Source: an uncultured Prevotellaceae bacterium (GTDB lineage: Bacteria > Bacteroidota > Bacteroidia > Bacteroidales > Muribaculaceae). From it: a stretch of DNA of 64,000 nucleotides. A program made the position numbers and the translations under genes. The notes beneath the pieces are model-generated. The model had not been told where the DNA came from. It saw nothing but the letters and a program-made list of their open reading frames with translations, and did not search any database. Position 1 is the stretch's first letter. The number at the start of each line of letters is the position of its first letter. Positions 1 to 8,389 of this stretch are shown here, in pieces. The DNA lies in contig ONOU01000011.1 of NCBI GenBank assembly GCA_900319525.1, positions 1-64,000 on the forward strand, read 5' to 3'.

Positions 1-63
1 AAAGCCAAGTTAAATGGTATGAGCCCGGTACAATACCGAGCTCAATACCATAGTGAGTTATAA
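1..63 (+). CDS. IS3-family transposase OrfB, C-terminal end (partial)
   Basis: Frame 1 is open from the window edge to TAA at 61-63 and reads KAKLNGMSPVQYR followed by seven more residues. The KxKLxGxSPVQYR tail is typical of the C-terminus of IS3-family (IS150-like) integrase-type transposases. Thirteen bases after the stop lies a matching terminal inverted repeat (76-99), so the gene and the element end where expected. Only about 20 residues are in the window; the DDE catalytic core would lie to the left. Family assignment rests on this tail plus the inverted repeat and has not been confirmed by search. Confidence 0.75.
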   Translation, partial: KAKLNGMSPVQYRAQYHSEL

Positions 64-99
64 ACGTGTTTAACGTCTAACTTTTTGGGGGCACTTCAT
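1..99 (+). mobile_element. Right end of an IS3-family insertion sequence
   Basis: The reverse complement of 76-99 begins TGAAGTGCCCCCAAAAAG and ends GTTAGAC. This matches the general pattern of IS150-subgroup IS3 terminal repeats: TG at the tip, a C-run, an A-run, then GTTNGAC. The tip points right, so the element lies to the left and continues beyond the window. The transposase tail at 1-63 agrees with this orientation. A target duplication cannot be seen without the left end. Confidence 0.7.
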
Positions 100-513
100 T
101 TGTCGCTATGTTAGAATCCAGAATCACACCCTCAGTAATTTCTCCTGTTTTCCGTACAAGCATTTAGCGAAATCCGACGATGACTGATACTCAGTTGATT
201 AGCATTTCTTTTTAATGCTAAATGGCGTGTTCCGCACTGCTTTTTCTTGATAGAATAAGGTCGTAGACCTTGACAAGGCCTTCGACCTGCTTTGACGCAC
301 TCGATGACTGCGACGTGTCCCAATGCGGAAAACAAGAGAATCACACCCTCAGTAGTTTTGTCTAAAATCATTCAACAATGCTGAACTGAATTCTTTTCCT
401 GCGTCCTTCTCATTGAACTCCTTCGGTCGCATCACCGGGGCATAGTACAAGTAGAGGACCGGTGGCCTGGTTCCATTCTCGTAATGGTAATTACACATTT
501 TGCGTTACACATT
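100..513. other. Intergenic region beside the IS end
   Basis: About 400 bases without a convincing large gene. An 18-bp direct repeat (AGAATCACACCCTCAGTA) occurs at 120-137 and 337-354, 217 bp apart. Between them, 257-291 holds nested palindromes (AAGGTC/GACCTT and AAGGCCTT) loosely like the 98-bp repeat seen later at 33362 and 61397. A 79-codon frame on the minus strand (132-371) overlaps these repeats and has no promoter or recognisable product, so it is not called. Confidence 0.5.
349..498 (-). CDS. Possible 49-aa small protein, function unknown
   Basis: A minus-strand frame runs from ATG at 498-496 to TGA at 351-349. It begins MCNYHYENGTRPPVLYLYY and ends in a polar region (...NDFRQNY). 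Composition is protein-like rather than low complexity. No clear TAnnTTTG box precedes it, and its start lies within the divergent promoter region of the next gene. The last codons fall into the downstream copy of the 18-bp direct repeat (337-354). It could equally be the tail of a gene truncated by rearrangement near the IS. No family recognised. Confidence 0.25.
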   Translation of the reverse strand: MCNYHYENGTRPPVLYLYYAPVMRPKEFNEKDAGKEFSSALLNDFRQNY

Positions 514-544
514 TTGTTGAATTGAAAAAAGTGTTGTACTTTTA
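514..544 (+). promoter_or_regulatory. Promoter of the U32 gene, preceded by a direct repeat
   Basis: TTG at 514-516 lies 20 nt before TACTTTTA at 537-544, close to the Bacteroidetes -33/-7 consensus. TTACACATTTTG occurs twice in tandem (491-502 and 505-516, 14-bp period), ending on the -33 box; this is a plausible regulator site. Confidence 0.5.
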
Positions 545-598
545 CGTGTTAAATACATGAGTCACCTGCATCTCACTTAAACACATATCTTACACTAT

Positions 599-1876
599 AT
601 GAACCGATCTGACTTTGAAATCATGGCCCCTGTGGGCTCCTGGGAATCACTGTATGCCGCCCACCAGGGCGGCGCCGATGCCATCTACTTTGGCATCGAG
701 GGGCTGAACATGCGCTCGCGCTCCAGCGTCAACTTCACCCTCGACGACCTGCGCACCATCGCGCAGTGGTGCCACGAGCACGGCATGAAGAGCTACTTGA
801 CGGTGAACACTATCGTGTATGACGAGGACATCGACTACATGCACCAGATTGTCACTGCAGCCCGCGACGCACATGTCAGTGCCATCATTGCCAGCGACAT
901 GGCGACCATCCTGTTTGCCCGCAGCATCGGCGTGGAGGTGCACATTTCCACCCAGGTCAACGTAAGCAACAGCGAGGCAGTGCGCTACTATAGCCAGTGG
1001 GCCGACGTGATGGTGCTGGCCCGCGAACTGAACCTTGACCAAGTGACCAAAATCGCCCATTTCATCGAGGAAAATGATGTTTGTGGCCCACACGGTGAGC
1101 GTGTCAAGTTGGAGATGTTCTGCCACGGAGCGCTGTGCATGGCCGTGAGCGGCAAGTGCTACATGAGCCTGCATCAGGAGAACACCAGCGCCAACCGCGG
1201 TGCCTGCCGCCAGATATGTCGCCGCGGCTACATTGTCACCGACCGCGAGAACGGCGACGAGCTGGCCATCGAGAACAAGTACATCATGTCGCCCAAGGAC
1301 CTGAAGACCATCCACTTCCTCAACAAGATGGTGAATGCGGGTGTGACAGTATTCAAGATTGAGGGCAGGGCCCGCGGTCCCGAATATGTACGCACCGTGG
1401 TCGGCTGCTATGATGAGGCGTTGAAGGCCATCTGCGACGGCACCTACGGCGACGAGGAGCGCATCAACGACTGGAATGAGCGCCTGGCCAAGGTGTTCAA
1501 TCGCGGTTTCTGGGACGGCTACTATATGGGGCAGCGACTGGGCGAGTGGTCCTACAAATATGGCTCCAGCGCCACACGCGTCAAGAAATATGTAGCCAAG
1601 GGAATACGCTACTACAGCAAACTCAAGGTTGCCGAGTTCCTCATGGAGGCTGGCGAGCTACACGTGGGCGACGAGGCTTGGATCATCGGCCCCACCACGG
1701 GCGCCATCCCATTGACGATTGAGGAAATACGTGTCGATCTCAAGCCCGTCGAGAAGACCGTCAAGGGCGAGCACTTCTCTATTGCCATCCCTGAGAAAAT
1801 CCGCCCCAGTGACAAGCTATACCTGTGGAGCCCCGTCCCGCCCAAGGACGCGGCACCGTCCTTGCCCTGCGAGTGA
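599..1876 (+). CDS. trhP: U32-family peptidase-like tRNA hydroxylation protein (TrhP/YegQ type)
   Basis: 425 aa, the usual size of YegQ/TrhP proteins. It has an N-terminal TIM-barrel start (MAPVGSWESLYAAHQGGADA) and the U32 signature around residues 178-196 (EMFCHGALCMAVSGKCYMS). This is followed by NRGACRQICRR, supplying the cluster of cysteines expected to bind an iron-sulfur cluster. A C-terminal beta domain (about 330-415) is present. Members of this family work with prephenate-derived cofactors to make 5-hydroxyuridine at the tRNA wobble base; despite the name, peptidase activity is not expected. The gene has its own promoter and is convergent with the next gene across a shared terminator. 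Assignment to TrhP rather than another U32 subgroup rests on length and layout. Confidence 0.8.
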   Translation: MNRSDFEIMAPVGSWESLYAAHQGGADAIYFGIEGLNMRSRSSVNFTLDDLRTIAQWCHEHGMKSYLTVNTIVYDEDIDYMHQIVTAARDAHVSAIIASDMATILFARSIGVEVHISTQVNVSNSEAVRYYSQWADVMVLARELNLDQVTKIAHFIEENDVCGPHGERVKLEMFCHGALCMAVSGKCYMSLHQENTSANRGACRQICRRGYIVTDRENGDELAIENKYIMSPKDLKTIHFLNKMVNAGVTVFKIEGRARGPEYVRTVVGCYDEALKAICDGTYGDEERINDWNERLAKVFNRGFWDGYYMGQRLGEWSYKYGSSATRVKKYVAKGIRYYSKLKVAEFLMEAGELHVGDEAWIIGPTTGAIPLTIEEIRVDLKPVEKTVKGEHFSIAIPEKIRPSDKLYLWSPVPPKDAAPSLPCE

Positions 1877-1893
1877 AGAACCTCAACATTACG

Positions 1894-1928
1894 CGAGTGG
1901 CCACGGGAAAAACCGTGGCCACTCGTTT
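1894..1928. terminator. Bidirectional terminator hairpin
   Basis: A perfect 13-bp stem (1894-1906 with 1913-1925) and a 6-nt GAAAAA loop lie between two convergent genes, 17 nt after one stop and 35 nt before the other. Short T and A runs flank it. Confidence 0.8.
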
Positions 1929-1960
1929 GAGTTGGGTGCTGATGTCAGCTATTCAGCAGC

Positions 1961-4873
1961 TCACCTGCTCCAAATGAATTTGAAATGTCCTCCAGCATAG
2001 AGGTCTTGGTCACTCTTTAACAAGAAATGAACATCATAGCTGTTGCCATCTTGCGCGACATTGCAATAACTCGGATAGGATGATGAATCATAGTAACCAA
2101 AGTATCCCCAGTATTCAAGATCCCAATATCCCTCTATGGGCGAGATGGAGCCGTCGGCGTTTAATATGAATTTCCAATTACTCAGACTTGAGCCGTCTTC
2201 AATGCCATTGTAAACATAATACAAGGGTTTGAGAATGCGATAAAGATTACCGTCAACAGCCTTTTGAACCGGAATGTTCATAGCAACAGCACCTTCTGCA
2301 TCATCGGTCCAAGTGTAGTCGGTAAAGGTGCAGGTGCCGGCCGATTCCCAATCAGTCTCATCATCTTCGTTCTTGACCTGCACGGTGACGGTCGTTGATG
2401 TGATCTGCTGGCCCAGACTAGGATTGGCGGTAGCAATATCAGCATCAGAGAGAAACAAAACGCAAGAATAGGTGTTGCCTATTTCCATGCCTCTGAAAGC
2501 TATTGTTGCTGTGGCAGTACTCTTGCCTGCATTGAAAACGATATCCTCACCTCTCAAGATGATATCATTGGGATTTGACTGATTGCTGATGGTCACATGG
2601 GCTCTATAGGCATTGGTGGAGACGGCACGGGTCAAGGTAACAGGAACCTCCAAATAACCACCGGAGTACACTACCACGTTCTGAGTGGCGGTTTCAAACG
2701 AGATGTGCTGCCCCTCGGCTCCAATGTTTTGGACGTCAACCGTTATCTTAGTTGAAGTTCGCTGGCTGGAATTGGCAACAGACATTTCCAGATCGGTCAA
2801 CGAGAGCGTGTAATGGTATTGCCCCATTGACATGTCCACACCATTGAATGGGATCTCCACGGCGCCTTGGGTTTGATTACGTGCAAATGACACATAATAC
2901 CAAGTTTCGGTACCGCGGTCATCATCTTTCAAGCGGAGCAAAGCGTAGTAGGGTTTGCTGCTTGTGTTGGGACGCTTGAGGTTGATGGTGATAGCCGTAG
3001 ATTGGGCAGCGCTCAAATTGAAATTGTACTCAGCTTGTGTAAAAGTCAGATGCTGCGGAGTCCTCTCGACGTCGATTGGCGCCTCATAAGCATCACCCAC
3101 GGGGTTCTGATCGGCATCTAAAATCAATCTTGAGTAATAGTTGTAGTACTCCGATTGGGGAATCGTCATCACCCAGGGATAACTCTCGGGATCTTGCAGC
3201 GAACGGTCGGTCAACACCAGGGAAGAGGGCCAGCCGTCGTCGGTCGCACGCTCAAAGCCCTGCCCCAGGCGGCGGATGGTGTAGATGCGGCCATCCTCAC
3301 CCCAGAGTTCCAGACGACGCTGTATCAAGATTTCCTCAAGCAGCGACCCGCTCTCGTCGGTGGTCAAGTCGCCCAGCGTGGTTCCCGTCTTGCTGCAACT
3401 GTAGTTGACATCTCGTTTGGCCATCAACTGATTGAGATAATTCCTGGCCGTGGTAGTCAGTCCGCGACGGCAGGCAGCCTCGGCAGCGGTGAGGTACATC
3501 TCCTCGACACGCATCCAGATGTAGTCACCCTCCCAGTCGGTACCCTCGGTCCGTTCAAACTTACACTGTACCTTAGCGTCACTACCGATGCCGGTGGTAT
3601 TATCCATCCACCAAGCCCTGCGGGCATCGGTGTCGCTCATCTTGTTATAGAGCCACTTGGTAATCTGCTTGGGTGCTCGCTGACCATAGGCAATGTCGGC
3701 ACACATGTGAGCCCAAAGCGAGGCATACATACCGACTTGGTCCGACGGGATGTCTGCACCCCACATCACATTACCGGCATAGGCGTCGTTTAAACCCTTG
3801 AAGGCCGATACTTCCTGAATGCTCTTGCCGCTGGCATTGATGGCGCTGACAGCAGCGCTCTGGGCCGTGCTCCAATCCTCCTTGACGAGAGCGATACGGG
3901 CGCGCAGACCCAGTGCGACAGCATAGCTGATGTGATCGGGAATCATCTGTGTCGTGCCGTTCAACAGGTTGATGGCCTGGGTAATATCGGCATCAATCTG
4001 ATTATAGACCTCGGCAACTGTAGCACGAAGGGCGCCAGTCGAGCCGTTCCAGAAGGTGCCATTGAACAAGGGCACGCACGGGTCGCTCTGGTGGCCGGCA
4101 TAGGTGCGGGCAAACGACTGGGCAAGCATGAAATAGCTATAGGCACGGATAGCATAGGCCTGGCCCTTGACATAATTGGCCTCGCCGGCGGTGGCACTGG
4201 TTGCCTTCATAGCCTCCAGGATATAGTTGGCATTGGCAATCCAGGTGTAATAGGCCGTCCACAGGTCATGACTGCGCCAGCTGTTGCTGGTGTAGCGCTG
4301 TTTCACACTGTAGCAAGCGTCAAACCAGAACCACCCCGAGCCTTGAGAGGCCATGATCATGTCATCGCCCATGAGCTCGGCCATCAGATTGTAGGCACTG
4401 ATGCCGAAGCACTGGTGTGTGTTGCCGGCTGTTGACCAGCCAGCGGAGCGCATCGAGGCGTAAATCTCGTTTAGGTCGTATAGGGCCTTGCCGTAGTTGT
4501 AGGCCGTGGCATCACTGCCAGAGAGCAGCATATCGATCAAAGTGGTAACATCACCGATGGTGACCAGACCATCGTTGTCGGCATCAGCGTTAGCGCTATA
4601 GGCGGCAGATCCCGAGAGCAGTATATCAATCAGATCGGTCACATCGGCGATAGTGATGTGACCATCGGCATTGACATCGCCAGGACGTGGCATCATAGGT
4701 GCAGGCGCGGCAGAAGCCCTCAACTGTACCACAGCAGGTGAGGTTACTGCCACGTCGGGGGCATCTAAACACAGGGCTGGACGATTCATGTCCTGGCCCA
4801 TAGCCGATAACGATGCGCAAAGCATCAGTATCAACACAGAGATTGATGGGAGGTGTAAAATCGGTTTTTCCAT
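1961..4873 (-). CDS. SusD/RagB-like protein with an N-terminal dockerin module
   Basis: 970 aa. A signal peptide (about 1-26, ending AMGQ) has no lipobox cysteine after it, unusual for SusD proteins, which are normally lipoproteins. Residues 65-120 form a dockerin-like pair of calcium loops (GDVNADGHITIADV and DADNDGLVTIGDV). Residues about 122-590 look like a SusD/RagB TPR fold (MRSAGWS..., AIRAYSYFMLAQSFA, RRLELWGEDGR). Then follow two or three beta-sandwich repeats (about 605-830, Calx-beta/DUF4843-like) and a Tyr/Trp-rich C-terminal domain (about 835-970) seen in other Bacteroidales glycan-binding proteins. SusD proteins normally pair with a TonB-dependent SusC transporter, but none lies next to it here: glgB is upstream and trhP downstream. 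Likely a surface glycan- or peptide-binding protein working outside a classical PUL. The domain order is inferred by eye. Confidence 0.75.
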   Translation of the reverse strand: MEKPILHLPSISVLILMLCASLSAMGQDMNRPALCLDAPDVAVTSPAVVQLRASAAPAPMMPRPGDVNADGHITIADVTDLIDILLSGSAAYSANADADNDGLVTIGDVTTLIDMLLSGSDATAYNYGKALYDLNEIYASMRSAGWSTAGNTHQCFGISAYNLMAELMGDDMIMASQGSGWFWFDACYSVKQRYTSNSWRSHDLWTAYYTWIANANYILEAMKATSATAGEANYVKGQAYAIRAYSYFMLAQSFARTYAGHQSDPCVPLFNGTFWNGSTGALRATVAEVYNQIDADITQAINLLNGTTQMIPDHISYAVALGLRARIALVKEDWSTAQSAAVSAINASGKSIQEVSAFKGLNDAYAGNVMWGADIPSDQVGMYASLWAHMCADIAYGQRAPKQITKWLYNKMSDTDARRAWWMDNTTGIGSDAKVQCKFERTEGTDWEGDYIWMRVEEMYLTAAEAACRRGLTTTARNYLNQLMAKRDVNYSCSKTGTTLGDLTTDESGSLLEEILIQRRLELWGEDGRIYTIRRLGQGFERATDDGWPSSLVLTDRSLQDPESYPWVMTIPQSEYYNYYSRLILDADQNPVGDAYEAPIDVERTPQHLTFTQAEYNFNLSAAQSTAITINLKRPNTSSKPYYALLRLKDDDRGTETWYYVSFARNQTQGAVEIPFNGVDMSMGQYHYTLSLTDLEMSVANSSQRTSTKITVDVQNIGAEGQHISFETATQNVVVYSGGYLEVPVTLTRAVSTNAYRAHVTISNQSNPNDIILRGEDIVFNAGKSTATATIAFRGMEIGNTYSCVLFLSDADIATANPSLGQQITSTTVTVQVKNEDDETDWESAGTCTFTDYTWTDDAEGAVAMNIPVQKAVDGNLYRILKPLYYVYNGIEDGSSLSNWKFILNADGSISPIEGYWDLEYWGYFGYYDSSSYPSYCNVAQDGNSYDVHFLLKSDQDLYAGGHFKFIWSR

Positions 4874-4920
4874 AATTCAATAGATATTATAAAAGTGAAT
4901 AAGATTCTCCTTAAGGCTAA

Positions 4921-4951
4921 CAAATATAGCAAGATTTTTCAACTGCGACAA
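4921..4951 (-). promoter_or_regulatory. Promoter of the SusD-dockerin gene
   Basis: On the minus strand, TTG (4951-4949) is followed after exactly 20 nt by TATATTTG (4928-4921), a textbook Bacteroidetes promoter. The leader to the ATG is about 45 nt. Confidence 0.75.
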
Positions 4952-5022
4952 AATAAAAACTCAACTTTTGCCTCAAAAACGGGAAAAAGCATGAAAAGCT
5001 GCCCAAACATTCTACATAAGCA

Positions 5023-5058
5023 ACAAAAAAGAGGGCACTTCAATATGAAACGCCCTCT
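5023..5058 (-). terminator. Intrinsic terminator of glgB
   Basis: Read on the minus strand, AGAGGGC (5058-5052) and GCCCTCT (5036-5030) form a stem followed by TTTTTTG, 13 nt after the glgB stop. Confidence 0.8.
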
Positions 5059-5070
5059 AATTCCTTGCCG

Positions 5071-7134
5071 TTATCTCTTCTTAGTGGTGGGTTTATGGAT
5101 AGCCGATTTGCGCTTGGGTGCCTTGAGCCGCAACACCTGTGCGCTGCGGGCAGGCAGGTAAAGCTTGAGCCAACCCAGATGGGCGTCGGCATACAACCCG
5201 TCGTGTTCAGTCAGGTGACTGATACTGCTGTCGATGTTGCCATACCCGCCATAGCGGGCATCATCGCTGTCAAACACACCCTCGTACTCGCCCTCAGGAG
5301 CCAACATGGGATAATCGACATGGGACTGGGTGGGACTGAAGTTGAATACAAACACGAGGTCGCCGCGCATGTAGGCAAGCACCTGATCATCGTCTTTGTC
5401 CCAGAGTTTGCGCACAGGCAGTTGCTGGAAATTCTTCACACCGCCGATGAGGTGAATCATGTCGTTGTCCCAGTTGTTGAGGAAGCGGTACTTCAGGTCC
5501 TCACGGTCCACCAGATCCCACTGGCGACGGGCATACTTGTAGCTCCAGCCGTTTCCCTCACGCGGGAAATCGATCCACTCGGGATGTCCCCACTCATTGC
5601 CCATGAAGTTGAGGTATGCACCATTGATGAGCGATGCGGTAACCAGGCGTATCATCTTGTGCAGGGCCATGCCGCGGTCCACGGTACCATTGTGGTCACC
5701 CGTCATCATGTGCCAGTACATCTCCTTGTCGATGAGGCGGAAGATGATGGTCTTGTCGCCCACGAGTGCCTGGTCATGGCTCTCAGCATAGGATACGGTC
5801 TTTTCGTCGGCGCGGCGGTTGGTCAGTTCCCAAAAGATGGACGTTGGCTTCCAGTCCTCATCCTTGCGCTCCTTGATGGTCTTAATCCAGTAGTCGGGGA
5901 TACCCATCGCCATGCGGTAATCAAAGCCGATGCCGCCGTCCTTGAACGTGCGCGCCAGACCCGGCATGCCGCTCATCTCCTCAGCGATAGTGATGGCATG
6001 AGGATTGATGGCGTGGATAAGCACGTTGGCCAAGGTCAGGTAGGTGATGGCATTGGTGTCCTCACCACCATTATAATAATCGTCATAGCTGCCGAAGGCC
6101 TGCCCCAAGCCGTGGTTGTAGTAGAGCATCGACGTCACGCCATCAAAACGGAAACCGTCAAATTTATACTCCTCTAACCAAAACTTGCAATTGGACAGCA
6201 GGAAGTTCAACACCTCGTTTTTGCCGTAGTCAAAGCACAATGAGTCCCATGCGGGATGCTCGCGCTTGTTGTCTCCATAGAAGTAAAGGTCGCCAGTTCC
6301 GTCAAAGCAGCCCAAGCCCTCTACCTCGTTTTTCACAGCATGGGAGTGAACAATATCCATGATGACAGCCACGCCAGCGGCATGGGCATCGTCGATGAGG
6401 TGCTTCAACTCCTCGGGGGTGCCAAAACGGGATGAGGCCGCGTAGAAACTCGACACATGGTAACCGAAAGAACCATAATAGGGATGTTCCTGAATGGCCA
6501 TGATCTGGATGGCATTATAGCCGTCGGCAACAATGCGGGGAAGCACGTTCAAGCGGAATTCCTCGTAGGTACCCACCCCCTCACGGTTCTGAGCCATACC
6601 GATGTGGCACTCGTAGATGAGCAGCGGCTTCACGTTGGGCATGAAGCCCTTGACCTTGAACTCATAGGGCTGCTCCGGAGCCCACACTTGGGCAGAGAAG
6701 ATGTAGGTCTTCTCGTCCTGCACCACGCGGGTGGCATAAGCCGGGATGCGTTCTCCTTCCCCACCCTGCCAGTGCACGCGCAACTTGTACAGGTCGCCAT
6801 GACACATGGCGCGCCTGGGCAACACGATTTCCCAGTTGCCGCCCTCCAGGCGTTTCAACTTGTAAGGGGCACATTCGCGCCAGTCGTTGAATTGGCCGAC
6901 AAGATAAATCTCGGTAGCATTAGGGGCCCATTCACGGAAAACCCAGCCGCCATCGGCTGTGCGGTGCAAGCCATAGTAGTTGTAGGCGTTAGCAAACTCC
7001 ACAAGGTCACCCGTGCCACCCGTGAGCTCGTCAATCTTGTTCAATGCATCCTGGTGACGACCATTGATGGCCTCGCTATAGGGCTCCAGCCATGGGTCAT
7101 CATTGATGATCGCAAGGTTCTTTTTCTTCCTCAT
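5071..7134 (-). CDS. glgB: 1,4-alpha-glucan branching enzyme (GH13)
   Basis: 687 aa from the ATG at 7134. A TTG further upstream (7164) lies inside the -7 promoter box and cannot be the start. The order is an N-terminal CBM48-like domain (WVFREWAPNATEIYLVGQFN), a GH13 barrel and an all-beta C-terminal domain. Catalytic regions are visible: DGFRFDGV (nucleophile Asp), TIAEEMSG (acid/base Glu) and AESHDQA (third Asp). It makes alpha-1,6 branches in glycogen. The sequence is of the eukaryote-like branching-enzyme type common in Bacteroidales rather than the E. coli type. It sits alone with its own promoter and terminator; no other glycogen genes are nearby. The tail is rich in Lys and Arg. Confidence 0.95.
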   Translation of the reverse strand: MRKKKNLAIINDDPWLEPYSEAINGRHQDALNKIDELTGGTGDLVEFANAYNYYGLHRTADGGWVFREWAPNATEIYLVGQFNDWRECAPYKLKRLEGGNWEIVLPRRAMCHGDLYKLRVHWQGGEGERIPAYATRVVQDEKTYIFSAQVWAPEQPYEFKVKGFMPNVKPLLIYECHIGMAQNREGVGTYEEFRLNVLPRIVADGYNAIQIMAIQEHPYYGSFGYHVSSFYAASSRFGTPEELKHLIDDAHAAGVAVIMDIVHSHAVKNEVEGLGCFDGTGDLYFYGDNKREHPAWDSLCFDYGKNEVLNFLLSNCKFWLEEYKFDGFRFDGVTSMLYYNHGLGQAFGSYDDYYNGGEDTNAITYLTLANVLIHAINPHAITIAEEMSGMPGLARTFKDGGIGFDYRMAMGIPDYWIKTIKERKDEDWKPTSIFWELTNRRADEKTVSYAESHDQALVGDKTIIFRLIDKEMYWHMMTGDHNGTVDRGMALHKMIRLVTASLINGAYLNFMGNEWGHPEWIDFPREGNGWSYKYARRQWDLVDREDLKYRFLNNWDNDMIHLIGGVKNFQQLPVRKLWDKDDDQVLAYMRGDLVFVFNFSPTQSHVDYPMLAPEGEYEGVFDSDDARYGGYGNIDSSISHLTEHDGLYADAHLGWLKLYLPARSAQVLRLKAPKRKSAIHKPTTKKR

Positions 7135-7161
7135 AATAGTTCGGTCATTGTATAATGAAGG

Positions 7162-7169
7162 CAAAGGTA
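7162..7169 (-). promoter_or_regulatory. -7 box of glgB
   Basis: TACCTTTG on the minus strand, 27 nt before the chosen ATG. No clear TTG is found at -33. Confidence 0.6.
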
Positions 7170-7272
7170 CAATTTTAGCGACAAACAGAGGGCCGACAAG
7201 AGGCAGTTTTTACCGTCCAGCATTGAAATCGATTGCAAATCAATGGTAAAAATGAAGAAAAATCTCAATAAT

Positions 7273-7304
7273 TTGACTCAATATTGAAAAAAACATTAAA
7301 TTTG
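7273..7304 (+). promoter_or_regulatory. Promoter of the ypfJ-like gene
   Basis: TTG at 7273-7275 and TAAATTTG at 7297-7304, with 21 nt between them; leader of about 45 nt. Confidence 0.7.
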
Positions 7305-7353
7305 CACACTTTAGTATCGAGGACATTAACAACTTAAAAATAGATTTATCACT

Positions 7354-8229
7354 ATGAGACTTGAAGGAAGACGCGAAAGCAGCAATGTAGAAGATCGCCG
7401 CAGAATGGGTACCGGTACCAAGATTGGTCTGGGAGGCATCGGCGGACTGATTATCGCCGGATTGATCACCCTGCTGATGGGTGGCAACATCGGCGACGTG
7501 CTACAACAGGCTGGAGGCATGGGCCTCCAGAACGAAACCGTCCAGCAGGGCGAGTTCAGCGAAGAGGAACAAGAGTTGGCCACCTTTGCCAGCCAAGTAA
7601 TTGCCAGTACCGAGGACGTCTGGTCACAGATTTTCAAGGAGTATGGCATCGGTCAATACCCTGCTCCTACGTTGGTACTTTACACTGGTGTTACCCAGAC
7701 CGCTTGCGGTCAGGGACAGGCTGCCGTTGGACCGTTCTATTGCTCTGGAGACCAGAAAGTTTACCTTGACCTGTCATTCTTCCAGACGATGGATCAGCAA
7801 CTGGGTGTCAAGGGAGACAACTCCAGTCTTGCCAAGGCCTATGTCATCGCTCATGAAGTGGGACACCACATCGAGTACCTGATGGGTACCCTGGACAAGG
7901 CACACCAGCGCATGCAAGCCACCAACCAGACTACCGCCAACAAGTACAGCGTGCGTCTGGAGCTCATGGCAGACTTCTATGCTGGCGTGTGGGCCCACTA
8001 TGAGAGCAGGATGTTCGGATCCATCAGCGACCAGGACCTGCAAGAAGCTATCGACTGTGCACAGAAGATTGGTGACGACTACCTGCAGAGGCGTGCCCAG
8101 GGCCGTGTACAGCCCGAGAGCTTCACCCACGGCACCAGCGCACAGCGCATGAAGTGGTTCAAACTGGGTTACCAGACCGGTGACGTGCGCCGCGCCACCA
8201 CCTTCCAGGAGAGCGACGCCACCCTGTAA
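7354..8229 (+). CDS. ypfJ: YpfJ-family neutral zinc metallopeptidase
   Basis: 291 aa, typical of the YpfJ/PF04228 family. A basic N-terminus beginning MRLEGRRESSNVEDRR is characteristic. One membrane segment spans about 22-42 (IGLGGIGGLIIAGLITLLMG), then there is an extracytoplasmic domain with the zinc motif AHEVGHHIE (HExxH) near residue 168. The downstream ELMADFYAGVWAH supplies the likely third ligand region. The protein should be membrane-anchored with the catalytic domain outside. Physiological substrates of the family are poorly known. Monocistronic: it has its own promoter, and a hairpin terminator follows. Confidence 0.9.
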   Translation: MRLEGRRESSNVEDRRRMGTGTKIGLGGIGGLIIAGLITLLMGGNIGDVLQQAGGMGLQNETVQQGEFSEEEQELATFASQVIASTEDVWSQIFKEYGIGQYPAPTLVLYTGVTQTACGQGQAAVGPFYCSGDQKVYLDLSFFQTMDQQLGVKGDNSSLAKAYVIAHEVGHHIEYLMGTLDKAHQRMQATNQTTANKYSVRLELMADFYAGVWAHYESRMFGSISDQDLQEAIDCAQKIGDDYLQRRAQGRVQPESFTHGTSAQRMKWFKLGYQTGDVRRATTFQESDATL

Positions 8230-8314
8230 ACCCACTGTCGGTAATACACCTCGCGAAGTCGCCAAGATGCTAAGTTTCTTAAACGGCGAATTACGCTATA
8301 CGCTAGACTAGCTA

Positions 8315-8358
8315 ATTGTGCGCCTGCAATTTCCACATTGGGGCGCACAATATTTTTT
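8315..8358 (+). terminator. Intrinsic terminator after ypfJ
   Basis: ATTGTGCGCC (8315-8324) pairs with GGCGCACAAT (8342-8351), followed by ATTTTTTC. This places the GTG at 8318, a conceivable start for the next gene, inside a terminator, so that start is rejected. Confidence 0.75.
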
Positions 8359-8389
8359 CACATCACACTACCTTTCTGCACATTATTGC

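Noticed and set aside
14-51. Strong imperfect hairpin at the window start
   Set aside because: It lies inside the coding tail of the IS3 transposase (1-63), so it is not an independent terminator.
132-371. 79-codon minus-strand frame near the IS end
   Set aside because: It overlaps direct repeats and palindromes, and has no promoter or recognisable domain.
647-1315. 222-codon antisense frame inside trhP
   Set aside because: Low-complexity shadow of a strongly biased coding strand; no promoter or family. The many other long antisense frames, such as those opposite gapA, secDF and the M16 genes, were dropped for the same reason.
7135-7164. N-terminal extension of glgB from TTG 7164
   Set aside because: The TTG is the end of the TACCTTTG promoter box. 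The same reasoning removed upstream starts for kdsD (14256), pgeF (10808) and cvpA (28974).
8318-8389. N-terminal extension of the phosphoethanolamine transferase from GTG 8318
   Set aside because: The GTG lies in the stem of an intrinsic terminator, and a good ATG with a membrane start follows at 8390.
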